From the NCBI RefSeq assembly GCF_964656455.1, contig NC_135726.1, forward strand, positions 6,272,001 through 6,336,000: a DNA stretch of 64,000 bases, in the 5' to 3' direction. Numbering within the stretch: the first letter of the stretch is position 1; each line of letters begins with the position of its first letter. This document shows, one piece after another, positions 25,314-34,799 of this stretch. The notes beneath the pieces were generated by a model, which was given only the letters and a program-made list of their open reading frames with translations, was not told where the DNA came from and searched no databases. A program made the position numbers and the translations under genes. This DNA comes from Halichoerus grypus. Lineage: Eukaryota; Chordata; Mammalia; Carnivora; Phocidae.

Positions 25314-25346
25314 TGATTGCATTGGTCCCTGAGAATCTGCATTTCT

Positions 25347-25550
25347 TTTTTTTCTTTTTCTTTTTTTTTTTTTTAAAGATTTTATTTATTTATTTGAGAG
25401 AGAGAGAATGAGAGGAGAGGGGGGAGGGTCAGAGGGAGAAGCAGACTCCCTGCCGAGCAGGGAGCCTGATGCGGGACTCGATCCAGGGACTCCAGGATCA
25501 TGACCTGAGCTGAAGGCAGTCGCTTAACCAACTGAGCCACCCAGGCGCCC
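25347..25550 (-). mobile_element. Can-SINE
   Basis: The exact 16-bp duplication GAGAATCTGCATTTCT at 25331-25346 and 25551-25566 is itself MER5A sequence, proving insertion into that element. Confidence 0.96.
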
Positions 25551-25639
25551 GAGAATCTGCATTTCTAATCGATGCTCAGGTGTTGGTGATGCTGCGGTCC
25601 AGGGATCACTTTGAGGACCACTGCTTTATAGTGAAACAC

Positions 25640-26825
25640 ATAATCCTCAGTCCTCCTCCAAATTCTGGTTACACAAACCCTTTGCTCTCTCAAGATCTGA
25701 AGCATGCAAATGAAAGCTTTGGCCTTGACAACTCTCATCTCCAAAAAGTACCTATTCTGGAAATCAATGGTTAAAGCTTGAAATTTTTTTTTTCTTTTCT
25801 TTCTGTTCTGCCGTAAAGCAATGATGGAGAACTACGGGGCAGTTGGCATGACTAGCCATTAAAACTTTATCATATTAATAATATCATAACTATCTATCTC
25901 ACCACCTTATTATTTATTCTTTTCTTTTGGGGGAAAATGCGGAACATCATCAGTTTATCTATTCTCCTAAAATCTCCATGAGGTTGGAAAATAGAAAAGG
26001 AACCTGCACATTCTAGAAAGGAAATGGGACAAAGAGATGTTTGCAATGTCTGGACCTCTGCTTCCCTCATGTCAAGCTGCTGTTTTTTTCTAGTTCCTTT
26101 TATGTGCCCCCTGTTCACCAGCTCCTCCCCTTTTTGCCTCCCCCCGGTGAACTTGACCCCGCCTCTCTTGGTATCTGACCTTGCTCCCTTTGGCTGGCTT
26201 CTCCAGGTAAAGATGTGGGCTTTTCCATCCTGGGATGCTCAGATGGAGGTGACAGTGATGGTTACTATGGACACCAAACCAGCCACTCACAGCCCCGGGT
26301 TTGCCAAAAGGCCTCTGGGGCCCTTCTTGAGATGGGAGACCTCATCCTCTTACCTCCAGGCCTCCAGGGAGAGGAAGGGAGAGGAGGTGCGTGGAGCGCT
26401 GATTACACACTGAATCAATACCTTGTATACAAGTAGGTACAGCAGGCTATCAATTCATGGTGAGAAAAACTCCACTTGACTCTGGTCCTTGCCAGTTGTC
26501 TCTTTTCCCTTCCCTACCTCATTTTTCCCATCATCTCTTTCTCTTCCTCCTCTCCTGACAGGCAGTGGAGTCCAACCAACCTGGATTTCAATTCTAACTG
26601 CCTTTTGCTAGCTGTGTGACAATGAACTAGCAACCTACCCTCTCTGATCCTTAATTCCCTTACCTGTGAAGTAGGGGTGGAGATACCTACCTTGGTTCTC
26701 TGATGAGAACTAGATGAGAGAATATCTGAAATGTATCCGTGCAGAGCAGGCACTCGATTAACGTCATTTCTACCCACTAGCCTTTTCACCACTAAGACCT
26801 AGTCAATCAACAGAATTCACAGGGA
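25640..26825. other. Spacer next to the HSD17B2 3' end, no gene seen
   Basis: A MIR-like segment lies at about 26590-26780, with GCTAGCTGTGTGACAATG and CTTACCTGTGAAGTAGGG. ORFs at 26024-26413 and 26514-26792 have no recognisable motif. Confidence 0.5.
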
Positions 26826-26827
26826 AT

Positions 26828-26932
26828 GCAAGGTAGGAAACCGCAACTTTAATGGGAAGTTCAAGTTTCCCTCTCGTTCCAAGACTAACATTTCCCACGT
26901 ATTTGCCCATGTGGCTTATTCTTCAGTTAGGC
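26828..26932 (-). other. HSD17B2: HSD17B2 3'UTR (short)
   Basis: About 100 bp lie between the stop codon and the expected cleavage site past the ATTAAA at 26848-26853. The right border is fixed by the stop and the left border is inferred. Confidence 0.6.
26848..26853 (-). promoter_or_regulatory. HSD17B2: Probable poly(A) signal ATTAAA of HSD17B2
   Basis: ATTAAA on the minus strand is the first strong hexamer after the stop, about 80 bp downstream. It is followed by a GT/T-containing stretch (CCCTGTGAATTCTGTTG). Confidence 0.6.
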
Positions 26933-27270
26933 CTATTTAATTAGCGCTCTGGGCAAGCCCCCTCCAAAGTTATGCAATTTTTTGCTAAAATAATCAAATA
27001 TGCCAGTAGGACTAAAGGAAACAAAGCAGATCAACGAATAAGCCATTGCCCCCGGCGCATAAAAGGCAAAGGGGCTCTTAGCAGACACAGCATGTCGGAT
27101 GTCCAGGAGCACAGGGGACATATCTGTGCTGGCCTTCATGTTGATCAACTTAAGATAATTCCGCTGCTCGAGGATATAGTCCTGGCCATAGTCTTCCTGA
27201 ACGTCAGAGGTAAGGTGGTCCAAGAGGTCCTTCTCCTGCTTGCTCCACACTTCACTGGTGCCTGCAATAT
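26933..27270 (-). CDS. HSD17B2: HSD17B2, last exon (exon 5)
   Basis: The exon starts after TGCATCACAG and encodes about 111 residues of the C-terminal region, in phase with exon 4 across the 2.4 kb intron. Recognisable stretches include IAGTSEVW, VQEDYGQDYIL, SPVLLDIRHAV and AKSPFAFYAPG. These form the substrate-binding and C-terminal membrane-associated part of 17-beta-HSD type 2. The frame stops after PRALIK. In human, as I remember it, the protein continues about ten residues past PRAL with a basic tail. The DNA after this stop still resembles that tail in another frame, so a small indel may have shortened the protein here. Confidence 0.94.
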
Positions 27271-27424
27271 CTGTGATGCAAGAAGAAGGGGGGCTCAATA
27301 CTGGGGAGGCCAGATCGGGCATGTCCAACCCCTACCAGGGAAGCAGGCCCTTGTGAATTGGCTTCTGTTGGGAAGGAGGGGCGTTCCCAAACACCTTTTT
27401 ATTTAAATGTGCTTTAAATGGTAT

Positions 27425-28680
27425 TTAATATATTTTTTTTGACATACATACAGAAAAGTTCACACAGGACTGGGTTTCCACAAACTAAATAGCCCGTGCA
27501 ACCAGCAGCAGAACAAGAAGGCAAACCGGCCTGGAAGCCCCCACTCCCAGCCCCCTTCCCAGGAGCCACTGTCCCAAGTTAACAGAATAGAGCAGTTTTG
27601 CCTGGATTTGGACATAATGTAAATGGAATCACATATTACGCTGTGAGATTCATCCATGTACTGTGTGGTCATTCCTGTCAGTGCAGTTTTCCATTGTATA
27701 AATATGTCATACATTATTTGTCCATTATACTGTGATGGGTATTTGGGTTGTTTCCAATTTGGGATTCTTACAAATAGTGCTGCCACAAACATTCTATTAC
27801 ATCCATTTTCATGATAATTATATACAATATAAAATGTAACATATACAATATAATATACATGCATATATATGCATACCCATATATACATCTATATATAATT
27901 TTTAATATAGAAGTGATACCTATTTCTAGGTATAAAATTAAATATACAATGTTGACTATCATCTTATCTATCTAATAAATATAATTTTAAACAGTACATA
28001 ATAAATATACATTTAAATATACATTTAAATTTTAACATATAAATTATATGTGATTAAATATATAAACATTTAATATAGAAGCAATGGTTGCTTATCATAT
28101 ATAACTTAATTATATATATTTACTTTAAAATATAGTAGCAATGCCTGCTCATTACATAAAATAGTAAATAATAAGATGTATGTGTTTTTAAAATTAATCT
28201 CCCCTAAGGTAACTTACAGTTTTGTGTGTCCTTCTATATTCCCTCCTTGTTCATACAAACATATATATGCATAGAAGGCTTTGGTTTAACTTTATATTAT
28301 CAGGAACAAACAAAAACCAAAAAGGATCACACTATACAGTGTTTTCCAAAGATATGATTGCTTGCTTAGTAATAAATCACAGACCTGCCTCTGATAGTCA
28401 AGCTACAGATTTAAAACAGAGCAGCAGAAATTTCCCATTGAACAGCTTTTAGGCAACCACTTCTCTATCAAAGGACTTTGCAGTCATTCCTAGGTTTCGA
28501 CATTTCAGTGACGCTGCATAAGTAGCCTTGCACAATGCATCCTTTTGTATTTTACTGTTGTTACGTCTTCAGGCAGCTCCCACAATGTGGTTAGCTGGTC
28601 AAAAGGCACTTGCATTTTGAATTTTAATACCTTCTGCCAGATTACTTTCCAGAAAGGATGCAGCACCCCATGCTCCCTCC
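27425..28680 (-). mobile_element. Old L1/HAL1-type LINE fragments with AT-rich core
   Basis: L1-like 3' text in reverse orientation includes GGTATTTGGGTTGTTTCC, GCTGCCACAAACATTCT and, further right, TTGTATTTTACTGTTGTTACG. The middle, about 27800-28190, is almost pure A/T. It lies in HSD17B2 intron 4. Confidence 0.6.
27800..28190. repeat. AT-rich low-complexity tract
   Basis: Irregular TATA, ATTTAAATAT and ATATATGC units occur with few G or C over almost 400 bp. Confidence 0.8.
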
Positions 28681-29215
28681 TGCAAAGTGCGTGATCGCCC
28701 CAGGGATGGCTGTGAGATGAGCCTGGGTTTACTAGCTTGGGTGACTCCAGGATATCAGGTCTGTGGGGAAGCCTGGTTGTGAAACGTAAGCCAGTGACAT
28801 CCAATTATACTCACAGAAATGCAAACGGATTTGCTCAGTTCTTTTCATGAAGGCACAAGACCACACGTAAAGAAATTATTACCCTGACAATTACTCTAGA
28901 GGTTTCTGGGTCTGGAACAGCATGTTGTGTGAACTATGTTCCTCCAGCCAGCTCTCCCCCAGTCTCTGCTTTCTCAGGCTGAGGGATTCCTTTTCTTCTC
29001 CACTTCCTCCCTCTCTAAACACCTCATGGGCTTTCTAACCACTTCTGTGGGTACTCTGTGCAGAGACCCCAAAGCTCTCTTTAGTGGTAACAAAGCCACC
29101 AGATTTCTGTCAACTTTCATCTGCCACTTTTGACACCCACAAACCCATCCCCTGCCACTTTGGGGCCATACACAACAAAATTGTTAGGGTGACCTGGACC
29201 TAAAGCCCATCTTGG
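28681..29215. other. HSD17B2 intron 4, no feature recognised
   Basis: I see no exon-like or repeat-like signal that I can name in this stretch. Confidence 0.4.
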
Positions 29216-29258
29216 ACTCATACCACCTCTGTGGCTCTTAACCTCTCTGAGCCTCAGT
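29215..29258 (-). repeat. MIR fragment
   Basis: CTTAACCTCTCTGAGCCTCAG is the reverse-complement-type core of an old MIR. Confidence 0.5.
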
Positions 29259-29261
29259 TTT

Positions 29262-29648
29262 CTTCCTACCCCCCGCCCCCCACCACACTCCTGGGTGGGA
29301 TGTGTGACACTCCTCCAGGAAGCTCCCAACTGTCTTAATGTTAATGCCTTACTAAAGGGAAAAACAACCTGAACTTGACAATGGCAAAGGCCTCCAGTAT
29401 CTTGGAGGTCCTCTTTCGTATATGAAAATCCTTTTGAAACCTCCCTTTTCCTTACCTCCCCCAACTCCCAAGTATATAATCAACCACCCCTCATAATCCT
29501 GGTGCAGCAGCTCTCTCTGCCCATGGGTCCTGTCCCTGTGCTTTAATAAAAACATGTTTTTGCCCCAAAGATGTCTCAACGATTCTTTCATGGCCATTGG
29601 CTCCAGACCCCACTCCACCAAACTTCACCTACATTCCAAAACCACATC
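29262..29648 (+). mobile_element. ERV-type LTR, copy A
   Basis: The LTR is shared with copies at 41967, 42700 and 43204. It has a TATATAA box at 29473-29479, an AATAAA at 29545-29550 and the shared 3' end CATTCCAAAACCACATC. Its 5' end is shorter than copy B. It lies antisense to HSD17B2 in intron 4, with its 3' end about 45 bp from the exon 4 splice donor. No retroviral gene is attached, so it is a solo LTR. Confidence 0.8.
29473..29479 (+). promoter_or_regulatory. TATA box of LTR copy A
   Basis: TATATAA sits 72 bp before the LTR's own AATAAA, the normal promoter-to-poly(A) layout of a short-R LTR. The same box is present in copies B (42221-42227) and C (42867-42873). Confidence 0.65.
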
Positions 29649-29694
29649 CAAAGGACCTTCAGCATCCCTGGGGCTCTTAGGCTTAGACACCTAC

Positions 29695-29832
29695 TCGTCC
29701 TGAAGCCTCCAGGCTGGATGACAGAGACTTTAATTCCCCATTTGGAAAGCTCTTGTCTCATGACTGCTGAGAACATGGTCAGAGCCGCCTTGGATGAGCT
29801 ATAGGCTGCCAGCTTTTCCATTGGGACCCCTC
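29695..29832 (-). CDS. HSD17B2: HSD17B2, exon 4 (catalytic Tyr/Lys)
   Basis: The 138-bp exon starts after TCATTCCCACAG and ends before GTAGGT. It encodes the SDR active-site motif YSSSK at 29789-29803, where Tyr acts as the general acid/base and Lys binds the nicotinamide ribose. PGG near the C-terminal end of the exon follows, as in classical SDRs. Exon phases agree with exons 3 and 5. The donor chosen (CGA|GTAGGT) is four bases upstream of a second GT, and only the first keeps the frame into IAGTS. Confidence 0.95.
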
Positions 29833-30458
29833 CTGTGGGAATGAGAGAAAAAAAATATCAGGTCTGATGTTTTCATTTGTTCATCCACTAAGTGTTTAAA
29901 CAGGACCTACTGCATGCCAGGAACTGGTATCAGTGGTGACTAAGGCAGAAAAGGGGCAGGCAAGGGGCTTCTGTACCCAGGTTAGTGCCTGTTCTTGGTC
30001 ACAACCATGACCCAGCTTCCCTTGCTTCTGCCGTCCATGACGGCTCCATCACAGCTGGTCCAATGACAAACCAAGTGTAAAGTGTAAAGCTAAATGTAAT
30101 TCAGGTGAGTTAAAGAGGATCTGCCCCAGCCTCTGACCTTCCAGTTCAGCCAACCACTATTCTGAGGTTCTGGGTGGACATATCTGGAGCACCTGTAGTT
30201 GAACAAATTAGATCTAATACTTGTCAAAACAAGGACTAATGCACACCATAGGGAACTGTGGGGCACCTTTGTATGAGGGAGTGAGAAAGGGCTTATTCTA
30301 GGAGGGCCACCTAGGGCTGGGGGGAATGCTCTTTATTGCACCTGGACCACACTTTGCTTAGAAGCTGGGAGAAACTGATCCTTCAACCGGGTCTATCGTT
30401 GGACCACATGTGCAGGAGGAGCTATGGAGAGCAGGAGAAAGGGGAGCCAGAGAAGTCA

Positions 30459-30845
30459 AGTGACCTTAATGGAATAAGAGTCTCTACAGATGTAATTAAA
30501 GTACGGATCTCAAGATGAGACCATCCCAGATCAGGATGGGCCCTAAATTCAATAATGGGCTTTCTTGTAAGAGACCGAAAACAAAACACACAGAGAACCA
30601 GGGGAACAGACCACGTGAGGGTGGAGGCAGAGATGGGAGGGATGCTGCCATAAGCCAAGGACTGCCTGGAGGCACCCAAAGCTGGATGAGTCAAAAAGAC
30701 ATTCTTCCCTAGAGTCTTTAGAGGGAGTTGACCCTGGCGACACCTTAATTTTAGACGTCTGGTCTCCAGAACTGTGATAGAACAAATTCTTGTTGTTTTA
30801 AGCCACTGTAATTTGTTACAGCGGCCCTAGGAAATGAATACGGAT
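30459..30845 (+). mobile_element. MaLR-type LTR (MLT1-like)
   Basis: MLT1-like text is visible: CTACAGATGTAATTAAAG, ACACCTTAATTTTAGAC, CCAGAACTGTGATAGAACAA and TAATTTGTTACAGC. Confidence 0.75.
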
Positions 30846-31098
30846 GTGTTCCTGGTGTTCTTTTCTGGAAAACACCGAGACTGGGGAGGGCTGAAGACAG
30901 TGAGGCCTCACGCACTCAGGGGACCTCATGGGGAACCCAGGGTGAGTGGACCATGACATGAGGGCTCCCAGCTTTGGCCAAGATTTCTCTAGTCAAAGAA
31001 GCAAGCACTGGGTGAATGGCTAAACAAACTCAGACACAGCCATGCAATGGAATACAACTCAGCCATTTTAAAAAGTTCATTGAAAGGAATGAACTTGA

Positions 31099-31204
31099 GG
31101 GGCACCTGGCTGGTTCAGTTGGTGGAGCATGCAGATCTGGATCTTGTGAGTTTGCACCCTGTGTTGAGTGTAGAGATAACTTAAAATTTTTTAAAACAAA
31201 AAGG
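31099..31204 (+). mobile_element. Short, older Can-SINE variant
   Basis: It runs from GGGGCACCTGGCTGGTTCAG to TTTTTTAAAACAAAAAGG and is followed directly by a second SINE. AAAGGAATGAACTTGA precedes it. Confidence 0.88.
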
Positions 31205-31394
31205 GGGGTGCCTGGGTGGCTCAGTCGTTAAGCGTCTGCCTTCAGCTCAGGTCACGATCTCAGGGTCCTGGGATCGAGCCCCACATCCGGCTCCCTGCTC
31301 AGCAGGAAGCCTGCTTCTCCCTCTCCCACTCCCCCTGCTTGTGTTCCCTCTCTTGCTGTGCCTCTCTCTGTCAAATAAATTTAAAAAAAAAAAA
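31205..31394 (+). mobile_element. Can-SINE inserted in the tail of the previous SINE
   Basis: The head GGGGTGCCTGGGTGGCTCAG starts in the A-rich tail of the older copy. The flank AAAGGAATAAACTTGA after it is the outer target duplication of the pair. Confidence 0.92.
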
Positions 31395-31694
31395 AAAGGA
31401 ATAAACTTGACACACACAACAACATAGATGAGTCTCAAAATAATTACAGTGAATGAAAGAGCCAGACAAAAAATAGTATGGACTGTATGATTCCATATAT
31501 TTAAAATTCTAGAAAATGCAAACCGATCTGTAGTGATATCAACAGATCAGTGGTTACCTGCAATGGGGTGGGGGAAGGATTAGAAAGGCGGACAAGGAAG
31601 CTTTTGGGGATGATGGACAAGTTCACTATCTTAATTGTGGTGATGGTTTCCTGGGTACATACATATGTCTAAACTTACCAAATTGTGCACTTTA

Positions 31695-31893
31695 TTTTTT
31701 TTTTTTAAAGATTTTATTTATTTATTTGAGAGAGAGAGAATGAGAGACAGAGAGCATGAGAGGGAGGAGGGTCAGAGGGAGAAGCAGACTCCCTGCCGAG
31801 CAGGGAGCCCAATGCGGGACTCGATCCCGGGACTCCAGGATCATGACCTGAGCCGAAGGCAGTCACTTAACCAACTGAGCCACCCAGGCGCCC
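31695..31893 (-). mobile_element. Can-SINE
   Basis: An exact 17-bp duplication CCAAATTGTGCACTTTA lies at 31678-31694 and 31894-31910. Confidence 0.96.
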
Positions 31894-31910
31894 CCAAATT
31901 GTGCACTTTA

Positions 31911-32095
31911 AAGATTTTATTTTATTTATTTTAGAAAGAGAGTGTGCATGAGCTGGGGGAGGGGCAGAGGGAGAGAAGCAGACTCCCTCCTGAACACCGA
32001 GCTTAATGTGGGGCTCGATCTGATGAACCTGAGATCATGACCTGAGCTGAAACCAAGAGTCAGATGTTTAACCAACTGAGCCACCCAGGAGCCCC
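31911..32095 (-). mobile_element. Older Can-SINE at the same site
   Basis: The reverse copy has its head ending GAGCCACCCAGGAGCCCC. ACAAATTGTGTTCTTTAA on its right matches the ACCAAATTGTGCACTTTAA flank left of the previous SINE, so both insertions used the same target. Confidence 0.92.
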
Positions 32096-32155
32096 ACAAA
32101 TTGTGTTCTTTAAGTATGAACAGTTTATTGTATGTCAATTATAACTCAATTTTTT

Positions 32156-32272
32156 AAGGAAAGGAAAGGGAAGGGAAGGGAAGGGGAAGGGGAAGGGAAA
32201 GGGAAAGGGAAAGGGAAAGGGAAAGGAAAGGGAAGGGAAAGGGAAAGGAAGGGAAGGGAAGGGAAGGAAGAA
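32156..32272. repeat. (GGGAA/GGGAAA)n purine-only microsatellite
   Basis: About 115 bp contain only G and A in 5- to 6-bp units, immediately after the L1 3' end. Confidence 0.95.
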
Positions 32273-32987
32273 AACACCACCACCTGGCTTCCAGAGACCA
32301 TAGACACATCAAGAAATGCCAAAAATGACTTCATGGTTATTTTTCTCTGCCTAAATCCCCCAGGACATTTGCACAACTATCTCTGCATGGGTGGAAGACT
32401 TCCTGCGTTCCCTGCTCTTAACCTTTCCAGGCATCCCTGTCCCCCTAGCTTTCCCAGCCTTCAGCGATTTCTCAGCAAACCAAACATGGGTCCAGTTTCC
32501 TACATGTGCTTGTCTTTGTTCTTCTGACTTCACAACTTTGCAAATGATCCTTTCCCCTGCCAGAGTCTCTTTTTTTCTTCTAATTGGGTATGTTTCATCC
32601 ATGGGAGAACATCTTCCTAGCCCTGAGTTCTCTTGGCCTGCATCCTACCTCTATCCCCAAATTAAAGATGTCAGTGTATTTGAGACCACAAAATATGGCT
32701 CATACTCACATCTAACATTTATTTACTAAGGATCATTTATCAAGGTATACTTAAGTCATCACCTTATGGTCTGTAATGTGTAGGACAAACCACTGTTTTT
32801 TGATAGGCTTTCCACTACATCTTCCTAGACCCCTATAAAACACTGAATTCATTTCTGCACACAAAGAAAGCATGACTGCAATGACCATGATCTGGTTTCT
32901 TAAAGAACAGTCTTAGTAGAGACATTAGCTGTTTCCATGCCTTAAATTTGATTATCTAGCCTTGATCTCAAAGCACAGAATGCAATT
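32273..32987. other. HSD17B2 intron 3, no feature recognised
   Basis: No named repeat or exon-like signal is seen. The ORF at 32391-32729 has no recognisable motif. Confidence 0.4.
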
Positions 32988-33000
32988 AAAAGGAAAATGA

Positions 33001-34000
33001 GGAGGGGGAGGAGCAAGATGGCGGAGGAGTAGGAGACCTGGATTTCGTCTCCTCTCAGGAATTCAGCTGGATAGGGATCAAACCATTCTGAACACCTACG
33101 AACTCAACAGGAGATCGAAGAAAAGAAGAGCAACAACTGTCTGAACAGAAAAGCGACCACTTTCTGGAAGGTAGGACGTGCGGAGAAGTGAATCCGAGGC
33201 GTTATTCGGGAGGATAGACAGCGGGGGAGGGGCCTCCATCGGCGGCTTCTGGCAAGTGATAGAGCCGCGGAGCACAAAATCGGAACTTTTAGAAGTCCGC
33301 TCCACTGAGGGATGTCGCTCCAGTAGCTAAGCAGGGGGTGGAACCCTCGTGGGACAGTGTGGTCTCAGGACCCTCGGGGTCACAGAAAGACCGGGGGTGC
33401 CTGAGTGCGGCAGAGCTCCCAGGTATCGGAGCAGGGAAGCCGGCTGCAGAGACGGAGCCCAGGCGCAGGCTCTCAGCTCGGGGTTGCCATAAACCGTGAT
33501 CCGCGGCACAGTCGGGCCACTGCTCCTCCAGCAGGGACCCAACAAGCGGCGGATCCGGGGAGACTCCCCTTCTTCCCCTGGGAGGAGAGGCGCAGGAGCG
33601 CACCGCGGGGATCTGCTGGGTTTGGAGACTCCACACGGGGTCGGGTGCCAGATAGAAAGGCGCGGTCACAGGCCGGGTGAGCACGGAGTGTGGCCGGAGA
33701 CCGGGGAGACGGGAGTGACTGACTGCTTTTCTCTGGGGGCTCGCTGAGGAGCGGGGCCCCGAGTTCTCGGCTCCTCCGGGGCGGAGACTGGGAGGCCGCC
33801 ATTTTCACTCTCCGCCTCCAAAGCTGTACGGAAAGCTTGCAGGGAACAAAAGCTCCAGAGAGCAAACCCGAGCACATTACTTAGCCCGGACCAGGCAAGG
33901 GCGGGGCAATTCCGCCTCCGGCAGAGACATTTGGGAACCACGGCAACAGGCCCCTCCCCCAGAAGATCAGCGAGAACAGCCAGCCAAGACCAAGTTTACC
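33001..34000 (+). promoter_or_regulatory. L1 5'UTR, CpG-rich, with YY1-like site
   Basis: AAGATGGCGG near 33015-33024 matches a YY1 motif, placed as in human L1 promoters. CpG density is high over about 33160-33950, in contrast with the CpG-poor surroundings. L1 5'UTRs act as internal promoters; activity here is inferred. Confidence 0.65.
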
Positions 34001-34799
34001 GATCAGTGAGAATGGCAGAACTCCAGCGCTAGGGGAATAATGCACATAGAATTCATGGCTTTTTTACCATGATTCTTTAGTCTTTCAAAGTTAATTTTTT
34101 TAACTTTTTTTTTCTTTTTCCCTTTTTCAACCAACATCTTATCAATCCCTTTTTTAAAAAACATTTTTATTTTTAATTTTTAGAGTCATATTCTATCCCT
34201 TCATGCCTTATTTTTGGCATATATATATATATAAGTTGTTCTCTCTTTAAAATTTTGAGATACAGTTTCTTCTAACAGATCAAAATATACCCTAAATCTC
34301 TAGTGTATGGCTTTATTCTAGTCTCCTGCCTGATCACATTCTCTCCCTTTTTTTTCTTTTTTTTTTTTAAATCCTCTTCTTTCTTTTTTCAACCAACTTC
34401 TTATCTTATCAATTCCTTTTATAAAATCTTTTATAATTTTCATCTTTACAGTCATATTCCATCCCTTCATTGTATTAACTCTTAGTTTTGTACATATATA
34501 AGTTTTCCTTTCTTTAAAATTTTGGGAGGCACTTTCTTCTAACAGACTAAAATACACCCAAAATCTAGTGTGTGGCACTGATCTATGCACCAGCCTGATC
34601 ATACTTGATCATATTCTGTTTTTTTGTTGTTCTGTTCTGTTTTTGTTTGTTTTTATCTTTTTCTTTTTCTTTTTTCTTTCTTTCCCTTTCTTTTCCCCGG
34701 TTTCAGGTCTTTTCTGATTTCTTTAGAGTATATTTTCTGGGGACATTGTTACCCTGTTAGCATTTTGTTCTCTCATTCATCTATTCTCCTCTGGACAAA

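Larger units (their letters stand above)
24762..25634 (+). mobile_element. MER5A-type DNA transposon, split by two later insertions
   Basis: The left part at 24762-24851 carries GGTTCTCAGACATGGGTGTG and AATTTCTGACTCAGTGG. The right part from about 25551 carries GAGAATCTGCATTTCTAATC and TTTGAGGACCACTGC. A MaLR LTR and a Can-SINE separate the halves. Confidence 0.75.
30995..32158 (+). mobile_element. Old L1 3' end, interrupted by four SINEs
   Basis: L1 text (CAATGGAATACAACTCAGCC, TGGTTACCTGCAATGGGG, TTGTATGTCAATTATAACTC) continues across SINE insertions at 31099, 31205, 31695 and 31911. Confidence 0.8.

Noticed and set aside
26972..27406. Plus-strand ORF of 144 codons over exon 5
   Set aside because: It is the antisense shadow of the HSD17B2 last exon.
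32156..32272. CRISPR-like array
   Set aside because: The units are 5-6 bp with no spacers, so this is a simple microsatellite. No cas-like gene exists in this eukaryotic DNA.
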